Made by a program: the position numbers and the translations under genes
The notes under the pieces: model-generated
Seen by the model: the letters and a program-made list of their open reading frames with translations, nothing else
The model's database searches: none
Told to the model about the DNA's origin: nothing
Part shown: positions 54,134 to 63,864 of the stretch, one piece after another
Position numbering within the stretch: position 1 is the stretch's first letter
Layout of the letters: each line of letters opens with the position of its first letter
Assembly (NCBI RefSeq): GCF_018263905.1
Contig: NZ_JAAFZU010000030.1
Location: forward strand, 107,263 to 171,262
Source of the DNA: Loktanella sp. SALINAS62
Lineage (GTDB): Bacteria > Pseudomonadota > Alphaproteobacteria > Rhodobacterales > Rhodobacteraceae
Length of the DNA stretch: 64,000 nucleotides
Reading direction: 5' to 3'

Positions 54134-55069
54134 ATGAGATATGCGCCGCTTCATTCCGATCTGGCCGATGGTCCCGATTCCGGGGCGGCGCATTGGCTCA
54201 AGACGACCGACAACCGCCAGATCCGCGTCGGTCATTGGGTGTCGGATACGGATCGCGGCACGGTGCTGCTGTTTCCCGGTCGCACCGAATACATCGAAAA
54301 ATATGGCCGCGCCGCCGCATCCCTGCGCGCGCGCGGCTACGCGACCATCACGCTGGACTGGCGTGGTCAGGGGCTGGCCGAACGGCTGCTGCCCTTCCGC
54401 GCGACGGGCCATGTCCACAGCTTTCGCGACTACCAGAAAGATGTGGCCGCCATGCTGACGCATGCGCGCGATCTGGGCCTGCCCAAACCGTTCTATCTGA
54501 TCGCCCATTCCATGGGCGGTGCCATCGGCCTGCGGGCCCTGATCGAAGGCCTTCCCGTGCGTGCCGCCATGTTCAGCGCGCCCATGTGGGGCATTCAGAT
54601 GAACGCGTCATTGCGCCCGTTCGCCTGGGCGCTGTCCGTCGCCGCCCGCCGGGTCGGAATGGATACAGGCATGGCCCCCGGACAAAAGGTTGAAAACTAC
54701 GTCAACCGCATCACGCTGGACATGAACGAACTGACCTCTGACCCGGATATGTTCGATTACATGATCCACCAGTTGACCGAACAGCCGGATCTGGGGCTGG
54801 GCGGTCCGTCTTTGCGCTGGCTGTACGAGGCGTTGAACGAAACCCGCAATCTGGCGCGCCTGACCTCTCCGCGCACGCCCTGCCTGACGTTTCTTGGCAG
54901 CGCCGAAACCATCGTTGATGCGCCCCGCATCCGGACCCGGATGGACAAATGGCCGGGCGGCACACTTGATGTGATCGATGGCGCCAAGCACGAGGTCATG
55001 ATGGAAACACCCGATGTCCGCGAACGTGTGTTCGACGCGACCTGCGCGCTGTTCGACGCCCATCCCTGA
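54134..55069 (+). CDS. Alpha/beta hydrolase, lysophospholipase-like
   Basis: This 311-residue serine hydrolase resembles monoacylglycerol lipase/lysophospholipase L2. The oxyanion region is LLFPGRTEYIEKYG (about 50), the nucleophile elbow is AHSMGGAIG (about 130), and the acidic residue and histidine lie in SAETIVDA and DGAKHEVMME. The family-typical DWRGQGLAE is present. It would cleave acyl esters of lipids. It is next to the SCP2 gene, supporting a lipid context. Confidence 0.9.
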   Translation: MRYAPLHSDLADGPDSGAAHWLKTTDNRQIRVGHWVSDTDRGTVLLFPGRTEYIEKYGRAAASLRARGYATITLDWRGQGLAERLLPFRATGHVHSFRDYQKDVAAMLTHARDLGLPKPFYLIAHSMGGAIGLRALIEGLPVRAAMFSAPMWGIQMNASLRPFAWALSVAARRVGMDTGMAPGQKVENYVNRITLDMNELTSDPDMFDYMIHQLTEQPDLGLGGPSLRWLYEALNETRNLARLTSPRTPCLTFLGSAETIVDAPRIRTRMDKWPGGTLDVIDGAKHEVMMETPDVRERVFDATCALFDAHP

Positions 55070-55122
55070 CGATGACGTGGCAGGCCATCGTCAGCCGATG
55101 GCACCGCCCTATATGACCGCGC

Positions 55123-56145
55123 ATGGCTGACGTTCTGACCTTTACCGACCGGGGCATCTATTGTCCGGCGGGTGATTTCTACATTGACCCGTGGCGCCCT
55201 GTGGACCGGGCATTGATCACCCACGGCCACGCGGATCATTCGCGCTGGGGGATGCGCCGCTATCTGGCGACGGAATCGGCAGCCCCCGTGATCCGCCACC
55301 GGCTGGGCGACATTGCGCTGGATACCATCCGCTACGGCGAAACCCGCCGGATCGGCGGTGCCATCGTATCGTTTCATCCCGCGGGCCACGTTCCCGGATC
55401 AGCCCAGATCAGGGTCGAGGTCGCCGGACAAGTCTGGGTCGCATCGGGCGATTACAAGACGACCGCCGATGGCCTGTCCGAACCGTTCGAACCCGTGCGC
55501 TGCCATGCGTTCATCACCGAATGCACATTCGGCCTGCCGGTCTTCAAATGGACGGAAGAAGCAACGCTGAAACGCCAGATGAACGACTGGTGGGCCGCCA
55601 ACGCCGCCGCAGGGCGCACATCGATCCTGGGGGCATACGCCTTGGGCAAGGCGCAGCGCCTGCTGACATCCGTGGATGCGTCGATCGGTCCGATCCTGAC
55701 GCATGGTGCCGTCGAAAATACCAACGCCGTGTTGCGTGCTCAGAGGATCGCGCTGCCCGACACGATCCGCGTGACGCCCGACACGAAAATCGCGGACCAC
55801 CCCGGCGCGCTGGTGCTGGCCACGCCCAGCGCATTGGGCGGCACGTGGGCGCGACGGTTCGGCGCGTCATCGTCTGCCTTTGCGTCCGGCTGGATGGCCC
55901 TGCGCGGGGTCCGCCGCCGCCGCGCGGGCGACCGGGGATTCGTGGTATCCGACCATGCCGACTGGGACGGGCTGAACGACGCGATCAAACAAACCGGCGC
56001 GACCCGCATTTTCACCACCCACGGCTACACCAACGCCTTTCAGAAATGGCTCTCGTCCGAAGGATATGACGCGCACGTCGTCAGCACCGAATACGAAGGC
56101 GAACAGTTGGACGACAGCGACGATACGCTGGTGGACGACGCATGA
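55123..56145 (+). CDS. Ligase-associated DNA exonuclease (MBL/beta-CASP fold)
   Basis: This 340-residue protein is the metallo-beta-lactamase exonuclease that is encoded with bacterial ATP-dependent DNA ligases. Motifs include LITHGHADHSRWG, SFHPAGHVPGSAQIRVE, ASGDYKTTADGLSEPFEP (near 120) and SDHADWDGLND. Its stop overlaps the ligase start (ATGA at 56142-56145). The pair is a known DNA-repair module; in many relatives an Lhr-type helicase and a PdeM-like phosphoesterase complete it, but they are not here. Confidence 0.93.
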   Translation: MADVLTFTDRGIYCPAGDFYIDPWRPVDRALITHGHADHSRWGMRRYLATESAAPVIRHRLGDIALDTIRYGETRRIGGAIVSFHPAGHVPGSAQIRVEVAGQVWVASGDYKTTADGLSEPFEPVRCHAFITECTFGLPVFKWTEEATLKRQMNDWWAANAAAGRTSILGAYALGKAQRLLTSVDASIGPILTHGAVENTNAVLRAQRIALPDTIRVTPDTKIADHPGALVLATPSALGGTWARRFGASSSAFASGWMALRGVRRRRAGDRGFVVSDHADWDGLNDAIKQTGATRIFTTHGYTNAFQKWLSSEGYDAHVVSTEYEGEQLDDSDDTLVDDA

Positions 56146-57731
56146 AAGACTTTGCCGCCCTGTTCACCCGCGTCGACGAAACCACAAAAACCACGGTCAA
56201 GGTCGCGGCACTGGCGGATTATCTCCGCACCGCCCCCGACGATGACAAACTGTGGACCGTGGCGCTGTTTTCAGGGCGTCGTCCCAAACGCCTGATCACC
56301 GCTGCCCGGCTGCGCGAATGGGCCGCCGAACGCGCGGCCCTGCCCCTGTGGCTGTTCGAAGAATCCTACGGCATCGTTGGTGATCTGGCGGAAACCATCG
56401 CGCTGATCCTGCCCGACCCGTCCACCACATCGGACCACAGCCTGTCATACTGGATTGCGGAACTGGCCCGCCTGTCCACGCTGGACGACGATGCCCGCAA
56501 GGCCGGTATTCTGGCCGCATGGGACAGCCTGCCCACCACGCAGCGGTTTTTGTTCACCAAGCTTTTGACCGGCGGTTTCCGGATCGGCGTCAGCCAGAAA
56601 CTGATGACACGCGCGCTGGCACAGGCCACCGGTCAGGACGAGGCGGAACTGACCCACAAGCTGATGGGCAACTGGACCCCGCAAACGACCACCTGGCACA
56701 CCCTGATCGAAGCCCACGATCCCACCGCCGACCTGTCGCGGCCCTATCCGTTCTACCTTGCCTACGGGCTCGAAGATCTGAACACCCTCGGCCCTGCGTC
56801 TGACTGGTCTGCGGAATGGAAATGGGACGGTATCCGCGGCCAGTTCATCCTGCGCGCGGGCGAACATCACCTGTGGTCGCGGGGCGAGGATCTGATGACC
56901 GACCGCTTTCCCGAACTGGCGCAACTGCGCGACTACCTGCCCGACGGCACCGTCATCGACGCAGAGGTGCTGGCCTTTCGCAACGAATCCCCCTTGTCAT
57001 TCAACGCCCTGCAATCGCGCATCGGACGCAAGACCGTCCCGAAAAAGCTGCTGGTGGAATCGCCCGTCGTGCTGATGGCCTATGACCTGCTGGAAGATGC
57101 GGGGCAGGATATCCGCAGCCAGCCCTTTGCCGACCGCCGTGCGCGGCTGGCGCAGATTGTCGCCGCGGCACCCGATGCCGCCCCCCTGCGCCTGTCGCCC
57201 GCCGTGGCGTTCGACGATTGGGACAGCCTTGCCGCCCTGCGCGAAACCAGCCGCGACCGCCATGCCGAAGGTTTCATGCTCAAGCGGCTGAACAGCCCCT
57301 ATCTGGCGGGACGCAAGAAAGGCGACTGGTGGAAATGGAAAATCGACCCGCTGACCATCGACGCGGTGATGATCTACGCGCAGGCCGGATCGGGACGCCG
57401 CGCCAACCTTTTTACCGATTATACCTTTGCCGTCTGGAACGGAAATGACCTGATTCCGTTTACAAAGGCGTATTCCGGCCTGACCGACGCAGAGTTTCGG
57501 CAAATCACCGCTTGGGTACGGAAAAATACGCTTCAAAAATTCGGGCCGGTCCGGCAAGTAAAACCGCAACACGTCTTTGAACTGGCGTTCGAAGGCATCC
57601 AGGCCAGCCCGCGCCACAAATCCGGCGTTGCCCTGCGGTTCCCGCGGATGCTGCGCTGGCGCCATGACAAACCCGTCGCAGAGGCCAACAGCCTAGACGA
57701 TCTGAATGCACTTCTCGACCAATATGGATAA
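56142..57731 (+). CDS. ATP-dependent DNA ligase (LigC-like)
   Basis: This 529-residue ligase has an N-terminal helical domain (1-200), the nucleotidyltransferase motif EWKWDGIRGQF with the adenylated lysine (about residue 226), SRGEDLMTDRFPEL, the motif IV-like VIDAEVLAFR and motif V WWKWKIDPLTIDAV, then an OB-fold. It seals nicks using ATP. The link to the exonuclease upstream points to repair synthesis outside the NAD-dependent replicative ligase. It overlaps the next gene slightly at the 3' end. Confidence 0.93.
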   Translation: MKDFAALFTRVDETTKTTVKVAALADYLRTAPDDDKLWTVALFSGRRPKRLITAARLREWAAERAALPLWLFEESYGIVGDLAETIALILPDPSTTSDHSLSYWIAELARLSTLDDDARKAGILAAWDSLPTTQRFLFTKLLTGGFRIGVSQKLMTRALAQATGQDEAELTHKLMGNWTPQTTTWHTLIEAHDPTADLSRPYPFYLAYGLEDLNTLGPASDWSAEWKWDGIRGQFILRAGEHHLWSRGEDLMTDRFPELAQLRDYLPDGTVIDAEVLAFRNESPLSFNALQSRIGRKTVPKKLLVESPVVLMAYDLLEDAGQDIRSQPFADRRARLAQIVAAAPDAAPLRLSPAVAFDDWDSLAALRETSRDRHAEGFMLKRLNSPYLAGRKKGDWWKWKIDPLTIDAVMIYAQAGSGRRANLFTDYTFAVWNGNDLIPFTKAYSGLTDAEFRQITAWVRKNTLQKFGPVRQVKPQHVFELAFEGIQASPRHKSGVALRFPRMLRWRHDKPVAEANSLDDLNALLDQYG

Positions 57732-58818
57732 AACCATGCGCAAGGCCCTGATCAATCTTTTCGGCGCAGCCACGCTGATCGGCGTGCTGGCCACGGCCAT
57801 GGCCGAACTGCCGGTAAACGTCTGGTGGATCAGGTTTCTGGATTTTCCCCGGCTTCAGATCACGCTTTGGCTGGGTGTCGCACTGACGATCTATATCCTG
57901 CTGCGGCGTGCGCAGATCGGTCTTGGCAGCGTCATCACGCTGGCGGGTCTTGTGGCACTGGGGGTGCAGGTCACGACGCTTTGGGCATTTCAGCCCATCG
58001 CAGCCCAGATGGTGCCGACCGTGCTGCGCTGCGAACCCGACGACACGCTGCGCGTTCTTGTGACCAACGTGCAGCGCAGCAACCGTCATGACACGCAGGT
58101 CATCGACATGGCCCGCACCCATGCCCCCGATGTGTTCATCGTCATGGAAACCTCGGACTGGTGGGACGACGCGCTGGCGCCGCTACAGGACGATTTTGCC
58201 TATAGCGAACAGGTCAGCCAACGCACGCCGGACCATTACGGGATGCAGGTCTATGCGCAGCATCCCTTTAGCCGTGCGGCGTTCGACTATCCGCTGAATT
58301 CCGATACGCCGATGTTTGACGGGCGGCTGGAACATCCCGCCCGCCCTGTCCACCTGCTGGGTGTGCATCCCCGCCCGCCCCATTACGACAACGGCGGTCA
58401 GGCATCGACCATGCGCGACGCGACCGTGCTGCACGCCGCGACACTGGCACGCGACAGCGACGCGATCAGCGTGATCGCAGGCGATTTCAACGCCACCCCC
58501 TGGAACGACACCACCCGTATGGCCCTGCGGATCGGCGGGCTGGTCGATCCGCGCGTCGGGCGCGGCCCGATGAACAACTACAAGGCGGGCAGCGATTACA
58601 TGCGCTGGCCGCTGGATCAGGTGCTGTTGCAACCCGGTCCGGGTCTGTTGAACATGCAGATCCTGCCGCCTGTCGGGTCCGACCATCAGCCCGTGCTGGT
58701 GGATCTGTGCCTCAGCCCCTTGATGCCCGCCAATACGATCCCGCTGCGCGACGGCGATCTGGATGCCGCACAAGATACCTTTGACCGCGCCCGCGCCCTG
58801 CAAGCCCGCGAGGGTTGA
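57724..58818 (+). CDS. Endonuclease/exonuclease/phosphatase family membrane protein
   Basis: This roughly 364-residue protein has three N-terminal membrane helices (about 10-30, 40-60 and 68-88) and a C-terminal EEP fold. The active-site motifs are VLVTNVQRSN, VFIVMETSDWW with the metal glutamate, GDFNATPWNDT and SDHQPVLVDL. It may hydrolyse phosphodiesters in the periplasm or at the membrane. The start overlaps the ligase end by 8 bases; an ATG 12 bases further on (57736) is an alternative without overlap. Confidence 0.83.
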   Translation: MDKTMRKALINLFGAATLIGVLATAMAELPVNVWWIRFLDFPRLQITLWLGVALTIYILLRRAQIGLGSVITLAGLVALGVQVTTLWAFQPIAAQMVPTVLRCEPDDTLRVLVTNVQRSNRHDTQVIDMARTHAPDVFIVMETSDWWDDALAPLQDDFAYSEQVSQRTPDHYGMQVYAQHPFSRAAFDYPLNSDTPMFDGRLEHPARPVHLLGVHPRPPHYDNGGQASTMRDATVLHAATLARDSDAISVIAGDFNATPWNDTTRMALRIGGLVDPRVGRGPMNNYKAGSDYMRWPLDQVLLQPGPGLLNMQILPPVGSDHQPVLVDLCLSPLMPANTIPLRDGDLDAAQDTFDRARALQAREG

Positions 58819-58870
58819 GCCACCGCCCCCGGTCGCCTATGTCTTTGACAGCAAACAGACAGGACACCCG

Positions 58871-60685
58871 ATGACCCGTACTTTCGACGCCGTGACAGAC
58901 ACCGGCGGCCTGCCCCTTGGCAATCTGCCGGAATGGGATCTGACCGACCTTTACCCCGCCCCGGACAGCGCCGAAATCAAGCGCGATCTGGACTGGCTGG
59001 AAGAATCCTGCGCCACCTTTGCCGCCGACTACGAAGGCAAACTGGCCGACCTGTCCGCATCCGAACTGGTCAACGCCGTCAAACGCTACGAAAAGATCGA
59101 CGAAATCGCGGGCCGTATCATGTCCTATGCGGGTCTGCGTCATTACCAGATCACCACCGACAATGACCGTGCCAAATTCATGGCCGACATGCAGGACAGG
59201 CTGACGACCTATACCACCCCGCTGGTGTTCTACGGTCTGGAATTCAACCGCCTGCCCGACGATCATCTGGACACGCTGCTGGCCCAGAACGAAGAATTGC
59301 GCCGCTACAAACCCGTGTTCGACCGGATGCGCGCGATGAAACCGCACCAACTGTCGGACGAGCTGGAAAAGTTTCTGCACGACCAGTCCACCGTCGGCGC
59401 CGCCGCGTGGAACCGACTGTTCGATGAAACCATGGCCGCACTTGAATTCGTCGTCGACGGCGAGGTGATGGGCCTTGAATCCACCCTGAACCTGCTGACC
59501 GATCAGGACCGCGCACAGCGCGAAGCGGCATCCATGGCGCTGTCCAGCGTTTTTGCCGAAAATGTCAAACTGTTCGCCCGCGTCCACAACACGCTGGCCA
59601 AGGAAAAAGAGATCGAGGACCGCTGGCGCAAGATGCCGACCCCGCAGACGGGTCGCCACCTGTCCAACCACGTCGAACCCGAAGTGGTCCAAGCGTTGCG
59701 CGACGCCGTCGTCGCAGCCTACCCGCGCCTGTCGCACCGCTATTACGCGCTGAAAGCGAAATGGCTGGGCCTTGACCGGATGCAGACATGGGACCGCAAC
59801 GCGCCCCTGCCGCGCGAAGACGAACGCCTTGTCGGTTGGGACGAAGCCCGCGACACCGTGTTGGACGCCTACGCCGGGTTCGATCCGAAAATGGCCGAAC
59901 TGGCCAAACCGTTCTTTACCGACGGCTGGATCGACGCAGGTGTCAAACCGGGCAAGGCACCGGGCGCATTCGCGCATCCGACCGTGACCACGGTGCATCC
60001 TTATGTGATGCTGAATTACCTTGGCAAACCGCGCGACGTGATGACGCTGGCGCATGAATTAGGCCACGGCGTTCATCAGCGTCTGGCGGCGGATCAGGGC
60101 GAACTGCTGTCCTCCACCCCGCTGACGCTGGCCGAAACCGCATCCGTGTTCGGTGAAATGCTGACCTTCCGCAAGCTTCTGGATGCCGCCCAGACCCCGC
60201 AGGAACGCAAGATCCTGCTCGCCGGTAAGGTCGAGGACATGATCAACACGGTCGTGCGCCAGATCGCGTTCTACGATTTCGAATGCAAACTGCACGCCGC
60301 CCGCGCGGGCGGTGAACTGACGCCCGACGACATCAACGCGCTGTGGATGTCGGTGCAGGCGGAATCGCTGGGGCCGGTGTTCGATTTCCACGACGGATAC
60401 GAAACCTTCTGGTCGTATATCCCGCATTTCGTGCATTCGCCGTTCTACGTCTACGCCTATGCCTTTGGCGACGGATTGGTGAACGCGCTTTATGCGGTAT
60501 ATGAGGAAGGCGACGCCGACTTTCAGTCCAAATATTTCGATATGCTGCGCGCGGGCGGGTCAAAGCACCATTCCGAACTGCTGGCCCCCTTTGGCCTGGA
60601 CGCGTCCGACCCCGCATTCTGGGACAAGGGCCTGTCGATGATCGAAGGCATGATCGACGAACTCGAAGCGATGGAAGACGCGTGA
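58871..60685 (+). CDS. Oligoendopeptidase F family M3 metallopeptidase
   Basis: This 604-residue cytoplasmic zinc peptidase has the active-site motif TLAHELGHGVHQ (about residue 394) with the third ligand glutamate in LAETASVFGEML. The HSPFYVYAYAFGDGLVNALY segment near 540 is typical. It degrades short peptides. The ATG at 58871 follows AGGACA; the upstream extension into the EEP gene is rejected. Confidence 0.95.
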   Translation: MTRTFDAVTDTGGLPLGNLPEWDLTDLYPAPDSAEIKRDLDWLEESCATFAADYEGKLADLSASELVNAVKRYEKIDEIAGRIMSYAGLRHYQITTDNDRAKFMADMQDRLTTYTTPLVFYGLEFNRLPDDHLDTLLAQNEELRRYKPVFDRMRAMKPHQLSDELEKFLHDQSTVGAAAWNRLFDETMAALEFVVDGEVMGLESTLNLLTDQDRAQREAASMALSSVFAENVKLFARVHNTLAKEKEIEDRWRKMPTPQTGRHLSNHVEPEVVQALRDAVVAAYPRLSHRYYALKAKWLGLDRMQTWDRNAPLPREDERLVGWDEARDTVLDAYAGFDPKMAELAKPFFTDGWIDAGVKPGKAPGAFAHPTVTTVHPYVMLNYLGKPRDVMTLAHELGHGVHQRLAADQGELLSSTPLTLAETASVFGEMLTFRKLLDAAQTPQERKILLAGKVEDMINTVVRQIAFYDFECKLHAARAGGELTPDDINALWMSVQAESLGPVFDFHDGYETFWSYIPHFVHSPFYVYAYAFGDGLVNALYAVYEEGDADFQSKYFDMLRAGGSKHHSELLAPFGLDASDPAFWDKGLSMIEGMIDELEAMEDA

Positions 60686-61155
60686 CAACGATCACGCTGC
60701 GCCCCCTGACAGACGGCCAGCGCGACGCCCTGCGCGCGCTGGCCGTCAGCCCCGATCAGGTGCAGTTTTCCGGCCAGCCGTCAGAATTTTCAGGCGACCC
60801 CGCAGCCGGGATCGACGTGCACCTGATCCATGCCGACGGGCTATGTGTCGGCATGTTCCGTATCGATCACGACTTTTCGCGTGAACATCCTCAGGTGCCG
60901 CAGGGCGCATTCGGCCTGCGCAGCATGATCGTGGACCAGCGCCATCAGGGCCGCGGCATCGGCACGGCGATGATCCGCGCCCTGCCCGCCTATCTGGCGC
61001 AACATTACCCGACAGCACGGCAAATCTATCTGACGGTGAACCTGCGGAATCCCGGCGCGCGGCGCAGCTATATCAACGGCGGTTTCGTCGATACGGGCGA
61101 ACACTACCTTGGCGGTGCAGTCGGCCCGCAGCACATCCTGCGCATGGATCTTTAG
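60682..61155 (+). CDS. GNAT family N-acetyltransferase
   Basis: This 157-residue protein has a GNAT fold: IDHDFSREHPQ, the coenzyme loop IVDQRHQGRGIGTAMIRA, and the helix GARRSYINGGFVD at the end. The substrate is unknown. The GTG start overlaps the peptidase stop (GTGA at 60682-60685). Its stop interlocks with the convergent NAD(P)-binding protein gene. Confidence 0.88.
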   Translation: MTTITLRPLTDGQRDALRALAVSPDQVQFSGQPSEFSGDPAAGIDVHLIHADGLCVGMFRIDHDFSREHPQVPQGAFGLRSMIVDQRHQGRGIGTAMIRALPAYLAQHYPTARQIYLTVNLRNPGARRSYINGGFVDTGEHYLGGAVGPQHILRMDL

Positions 61156-61835
61156 CCTGTCATCTCGCGCATGACGGCGGCGATGGATGTGGTCTCTAGC
61201 GCTTCGACCCGCGCCAGCGCCGGTGTCTGCCGGGGCCACCCCCCGCTTTCGGCCAGTTCCAGCATGAAATGGGCCACATCGGCCATGCGCGTGCGGATCA
61301 TATCCTCGGGGATCACATCCGGGGTCACGACATAATCGGCCGTCAGATCACCCTGCATCAGCCAGCCGGGCCGGACCGCTGTCCAGTTGACAGCCGATCC
61401 CCGCAGCTGCGCTTCCATCTCGGCCATCTGGTCCAGCACGTTATGCAGCGCGGCCATGACCGGGACACGGAAATGGATCGGCCCCCGGTCCTTTGCCGCC
61501 ACGAAACTGGCGGATATCACGATCAGGCGGTCGACCCCCGCCCCATGCATCCCCGTCAGGATATTGCTGGTGCCCCGCGTATACAGCGGCGGCGGGTCCA
61601 GCAGCGTGCGCGGCGCATTGCCGACCCCCAGACACGACAACACCGCATCGCAGCCCGCAAAATGCGGTGACAGGTCATCGCCCAGCACATCACCATCAAC
61701 GCAGCTTAGCCCGTCGCGCGGCGTCATGTCGGAACAATCCAACTCGATCGCCATGATGGTGTGACCCCGGCCCAATGCCTGATCCACCAGATGCTGCCCT
61801 ACGGCGCCCTTGGCCCCCAATACCGCCAGTTTCAT
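61152..61835 (-). CDS. NAD(P)-binding protein (atypical SDR/NmrA-like)
   Basis: This 227-residue protein starts with a Rossmann motif GAKGAVGQHLVDQALGRG (residues 8-25) and has the strand AVLSCLGVGNAPRT and WTAVRPGWLMQGDLT. It resembles the atypical short-chain dehydrogenase/NAD(P)H-binding group that works as epimerase or quinone/flavin reductase. The substrate is unknown. The start has a weak AGAGGGG at 6 bases. It lies 43 bases from the Gfo/Idh/MocA gene on the same strand. Confidence 0.87.
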   Translation of the reverse strand: MKLAVLGAKGAVGQHLVDQALGRGHTIMAIELDCSDMTPRDGLSCVDGDVLGDDLSPHFAGCDAVLSCLGVGNAPRTLLDPPPLYTRGTSNILTGMHGAGVDRLIVISASFVAAKDRGPIHFRVPVMAALHNVLDQMAEMEAQLRGSAVNWTAVRPGWLMQGDLTADYVVTPDVIPEDMIRTRMADVAHFMLELAESGGWPRQTPALARVEALETTSIAAVMREMTG

Positions 61836-61878
61836 ATGTCGTGCCCCTCTTGTTCAGGTCAGCAACACGCGCGGAGGT

Positions 61879-62844
61879 TTAACTGTTCCGCGCCTTGGCA
61901 AACACTTGGTCGATCATGTCCTGCGTGCCCCGGCTGAATTCCAGCGGGCATGCATAATCGGCCTCTCCCTGTGCCGCGCGACAAAACGCCTCGACCTGCA
62001 GAATGTAATGGTTTGCGGCAGGCCAGCGTTCGACCTGGCGCCCGCCACCGCCGGTTTCCAGCGTCAGTTCCGCCACGTCATAGACGTTCGCATTGAACGG
62101 CGCAGTCAGCGTCAGATGCCCGGTATCACCGTGAAAGGTAATATGTTGCCGGTTCTGCATCCGCATCGACACCAGCGCACCATAGGTGAACGCCCCGAAA
62201 TCCGCCGCCACATGCGCAAAAACATCGACGTCGTTTTCAAACTGCACATCGGCAAAGGTCACCCGCTGGCAATCCGCCCCGGTGACAAAGCGTGCCGCGC
62301 CAAAGGCATAGACCCCGATATCCGGCAGACCCCCGCCGCCGGTTTCGGCCCGGTTGCGGATGTTGCCGACAGCGCTCGCGTTGTTGTAGGTGAACGCCGC
62401 ATCCACGTGCCGCAGCGTGCCGATCGCGCCGCCCTGCACCAGTGACCGCGCCCGGTCGAACTGTGGGTGATGCACGATCATGAACGCCTCTGCCGCCAGC
62501 TTGCCCGCCTTGTCGCGGGCAGCAATGATGCTGTCGATCTCTGTGGCATTCAGCGCGATGGGCTTTTCGCACAGCACATGCTTGCCCGCCTCAAGCGCCT
62601 TGATGGTCCACGTCACATGCAGGTGGTTCGGCAGCGGAATATAGACCGCATCGATCCCCGCATCGGCCAGCAGCGCATCATAATCGTCAAAGACCTGCAA
62701 ACCGGGCGCAAAAGCCTGAAAACCCTCTGCCTTGACCGGGTCGGATGTCGCCAACGCCACCAGTTCCGCCCCCTTGGCCGCATGGATCGCGGGTGCCATC
62801 CAGTCTTTTGCGAAATTTGCCGCCCCCAGAATTCCCCACCGCAT
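61879..62844 (-). CDS. Gfo/Idh/MocA family oxidoreductase
   Basis: This 321-residue protein has the N-terminal Rossmann domain (MRWGILGAANFAKDWMAPAI) and the EKPIALNATEID motif with the catalytic lysine (about residue 92), followed by the MocA-type C-terminal domain. It would oxidise or reduce a sugar or cyclitol with NAD(P). The ATG at 62844 is chosen since it starts the first strand; GGAG lies 8 bases upstream. It follows rpoH on the same strand after a terminator. Confidence 0.9.
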   Translation of the reverse strand: MRWGILGAANFAKDWMAPAIHAAKGAELVALATSDPVKAEGFQAFAPGLQVFDDYDALLADAGIDAVYIPLPNHLHVTWTIKALEAGKHVLCEKPIALNATEIDSIIAARDKAGKLAAEAFMIVHHPQFDRARSLVQGGAIGTLRHVDAAFTYNNASAVGNIRNRAETGGGGLPDIGVYAFGAARFVTGADCQRVTFADVQFENDVDVFAHVAADFGAFTYGALVSMRMQNRQHITFHGDTGHLTLTAPFNANVYDVAELTLETGGGGRQVERWPAANHYILQVEAFCRAAQGEADYACPLEFSRGTQDMIDQVFAKARNS

Positions 62845-62866
62845 CGCACGCACTCCACACATTTTC

Positions 62867-62898
62867 AAAAAAAACCCCCGCCGGAGCCATCCGACGGG
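62867..62898 (-). terminator. Intrinsic terminator of rpoH
   Basis: On the minus strand CCCGTCGGA (62898-62890) pairs with TCCGGCGGG (62885-62877) around TGGC (one G-T pair), followed by GG and eight Ts. It ends the rpoH transcript before the Gfo/Idh/MocA gene. Confidence 0.92.
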
Positions 62899-62927
62899 AG
62901 CTACATTTCATCACCTTAACGAGAGGG

Positions 62928-63824
62928 TCAGACCTCCTCAAGCATCCCGCGTCCGGCGGCCAGTTCGCGCATCCGCTTTTGCAGCTTTTCAAACGCCCGC
63001 ACTTCGATCTGGCGAATGCGTTCGCGGCTGACGTCATACTGACCGGACAGATCTTCCAGCGTGATGGTTTCATCATTCAGCCGGCGCTGCATCAGAATAT
63101 CACGCTCACGCTCGTTCAACACATCCATCGCCTCGGCCAGCATCTCGCGGCGGCTTTCCAGTTCGTCCCGTTCGGCATAATCGCTGGCCTGGTCCGCATC
63201 TTCGTCTTCCAGCCAGTCCTGCCACTGCATCGTGCCTTCGCCTTCGGACCCGACCGTGGCATTCAACGACGCGTCACCGCCCGACATGCGGCGGTTCATC
63301 GACACGACTTCGTCTTCGGTTACGCCCAGATCGGTCGCGATCCGCTTGACGTTTTCGGGCCGCAGGTCGCCGTCTTCCAGCGCACCAATACGCGATTTCG
63401 CCTTACGCAGGTTGAAAAACAGCTTCTTTTGCGCGCTCGTCGTGCCCAGTTTCACCATCGACCACGACCGCAGGACGTATTCCTGGATCGCGGCACGGAT
63501 CCACCACATCGCATATGTGGCCAGCCGGAAGCCCTTTTCGGGGTCGAATTTCTTGACCGCCTGCATCAAACCGACGTTCGCCTCGGAAATCACTTCGGCC
63601 TGCGGCAAACCGTAGCCGCGATAGCCCATGGCGATTTTCGCCGCCAACCGCAGGTGACTGGTCACCATCTTGTGTGCCGCTTCGGTATCGCCATCCTCGG
63701 CCCAGCGTTTGGCCAGCATGTATTCCTCTTCGGGTTCCAGCATCGGAAACTTGCGGATTTCCTGCATATAGCGGTTCAAGCCCTGCTCTGGGCTTGGCGC
63801 CGGAAGGTTCTTGTAATCGCTCAT
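62928..63824 (-). CDS. rpoH: RNA polymerase sigma-32 factor RpoH
   Basis: This 298-residue heat-shock sigma factor has region 1.2 (about 15-45), region 2 (SEANVGLMQAVKKFDPEKGF with RLATYAMWWIRAAIQEYVLR), the RpoH box QKKLFFNLRK, and region 4 (TLEDLSGQYDVSRERIRQIE). Alphaproteobacteria often have two rpoH genes; this may be either. A sigma-70-like and sigma-32-like promoter lies 40-70 bases upstream. The 5' leader has a short hairpin (CCCGA-AACA-TCGGG). Confidence 0.97.
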   Translation of the reverse strand: MSDYKNLPAPSPEQGLNRYMQEIRKFPMLEPEEEYMLAKRWAEDGDTEAAHKMVTSHLRLAAKIAMGYRGYGLPQAEVISEANVGLMQAVKKFDPEKGFRLATYAMWWIRAAIQEYVLRSWSMVKLGTTSAQKKLFFNLRKAKSRIGALEDGDLRPENVKRIATDLGVTEDEVVSMNRRMSGGDASLNATVGSEGEGTMQWQDWLEDEDADQASDYAERDELESRREMLAEAMDVLNERERDILMQRRLNDETITLEDLSGQYDVSRERIRQIEVRAFEKLQKRMRELAAGRGMLEEV

Positions 63825-63864
63825 TATTCACTTCCCTGATCGACCCGATGTTTCGGGCCTTAAC

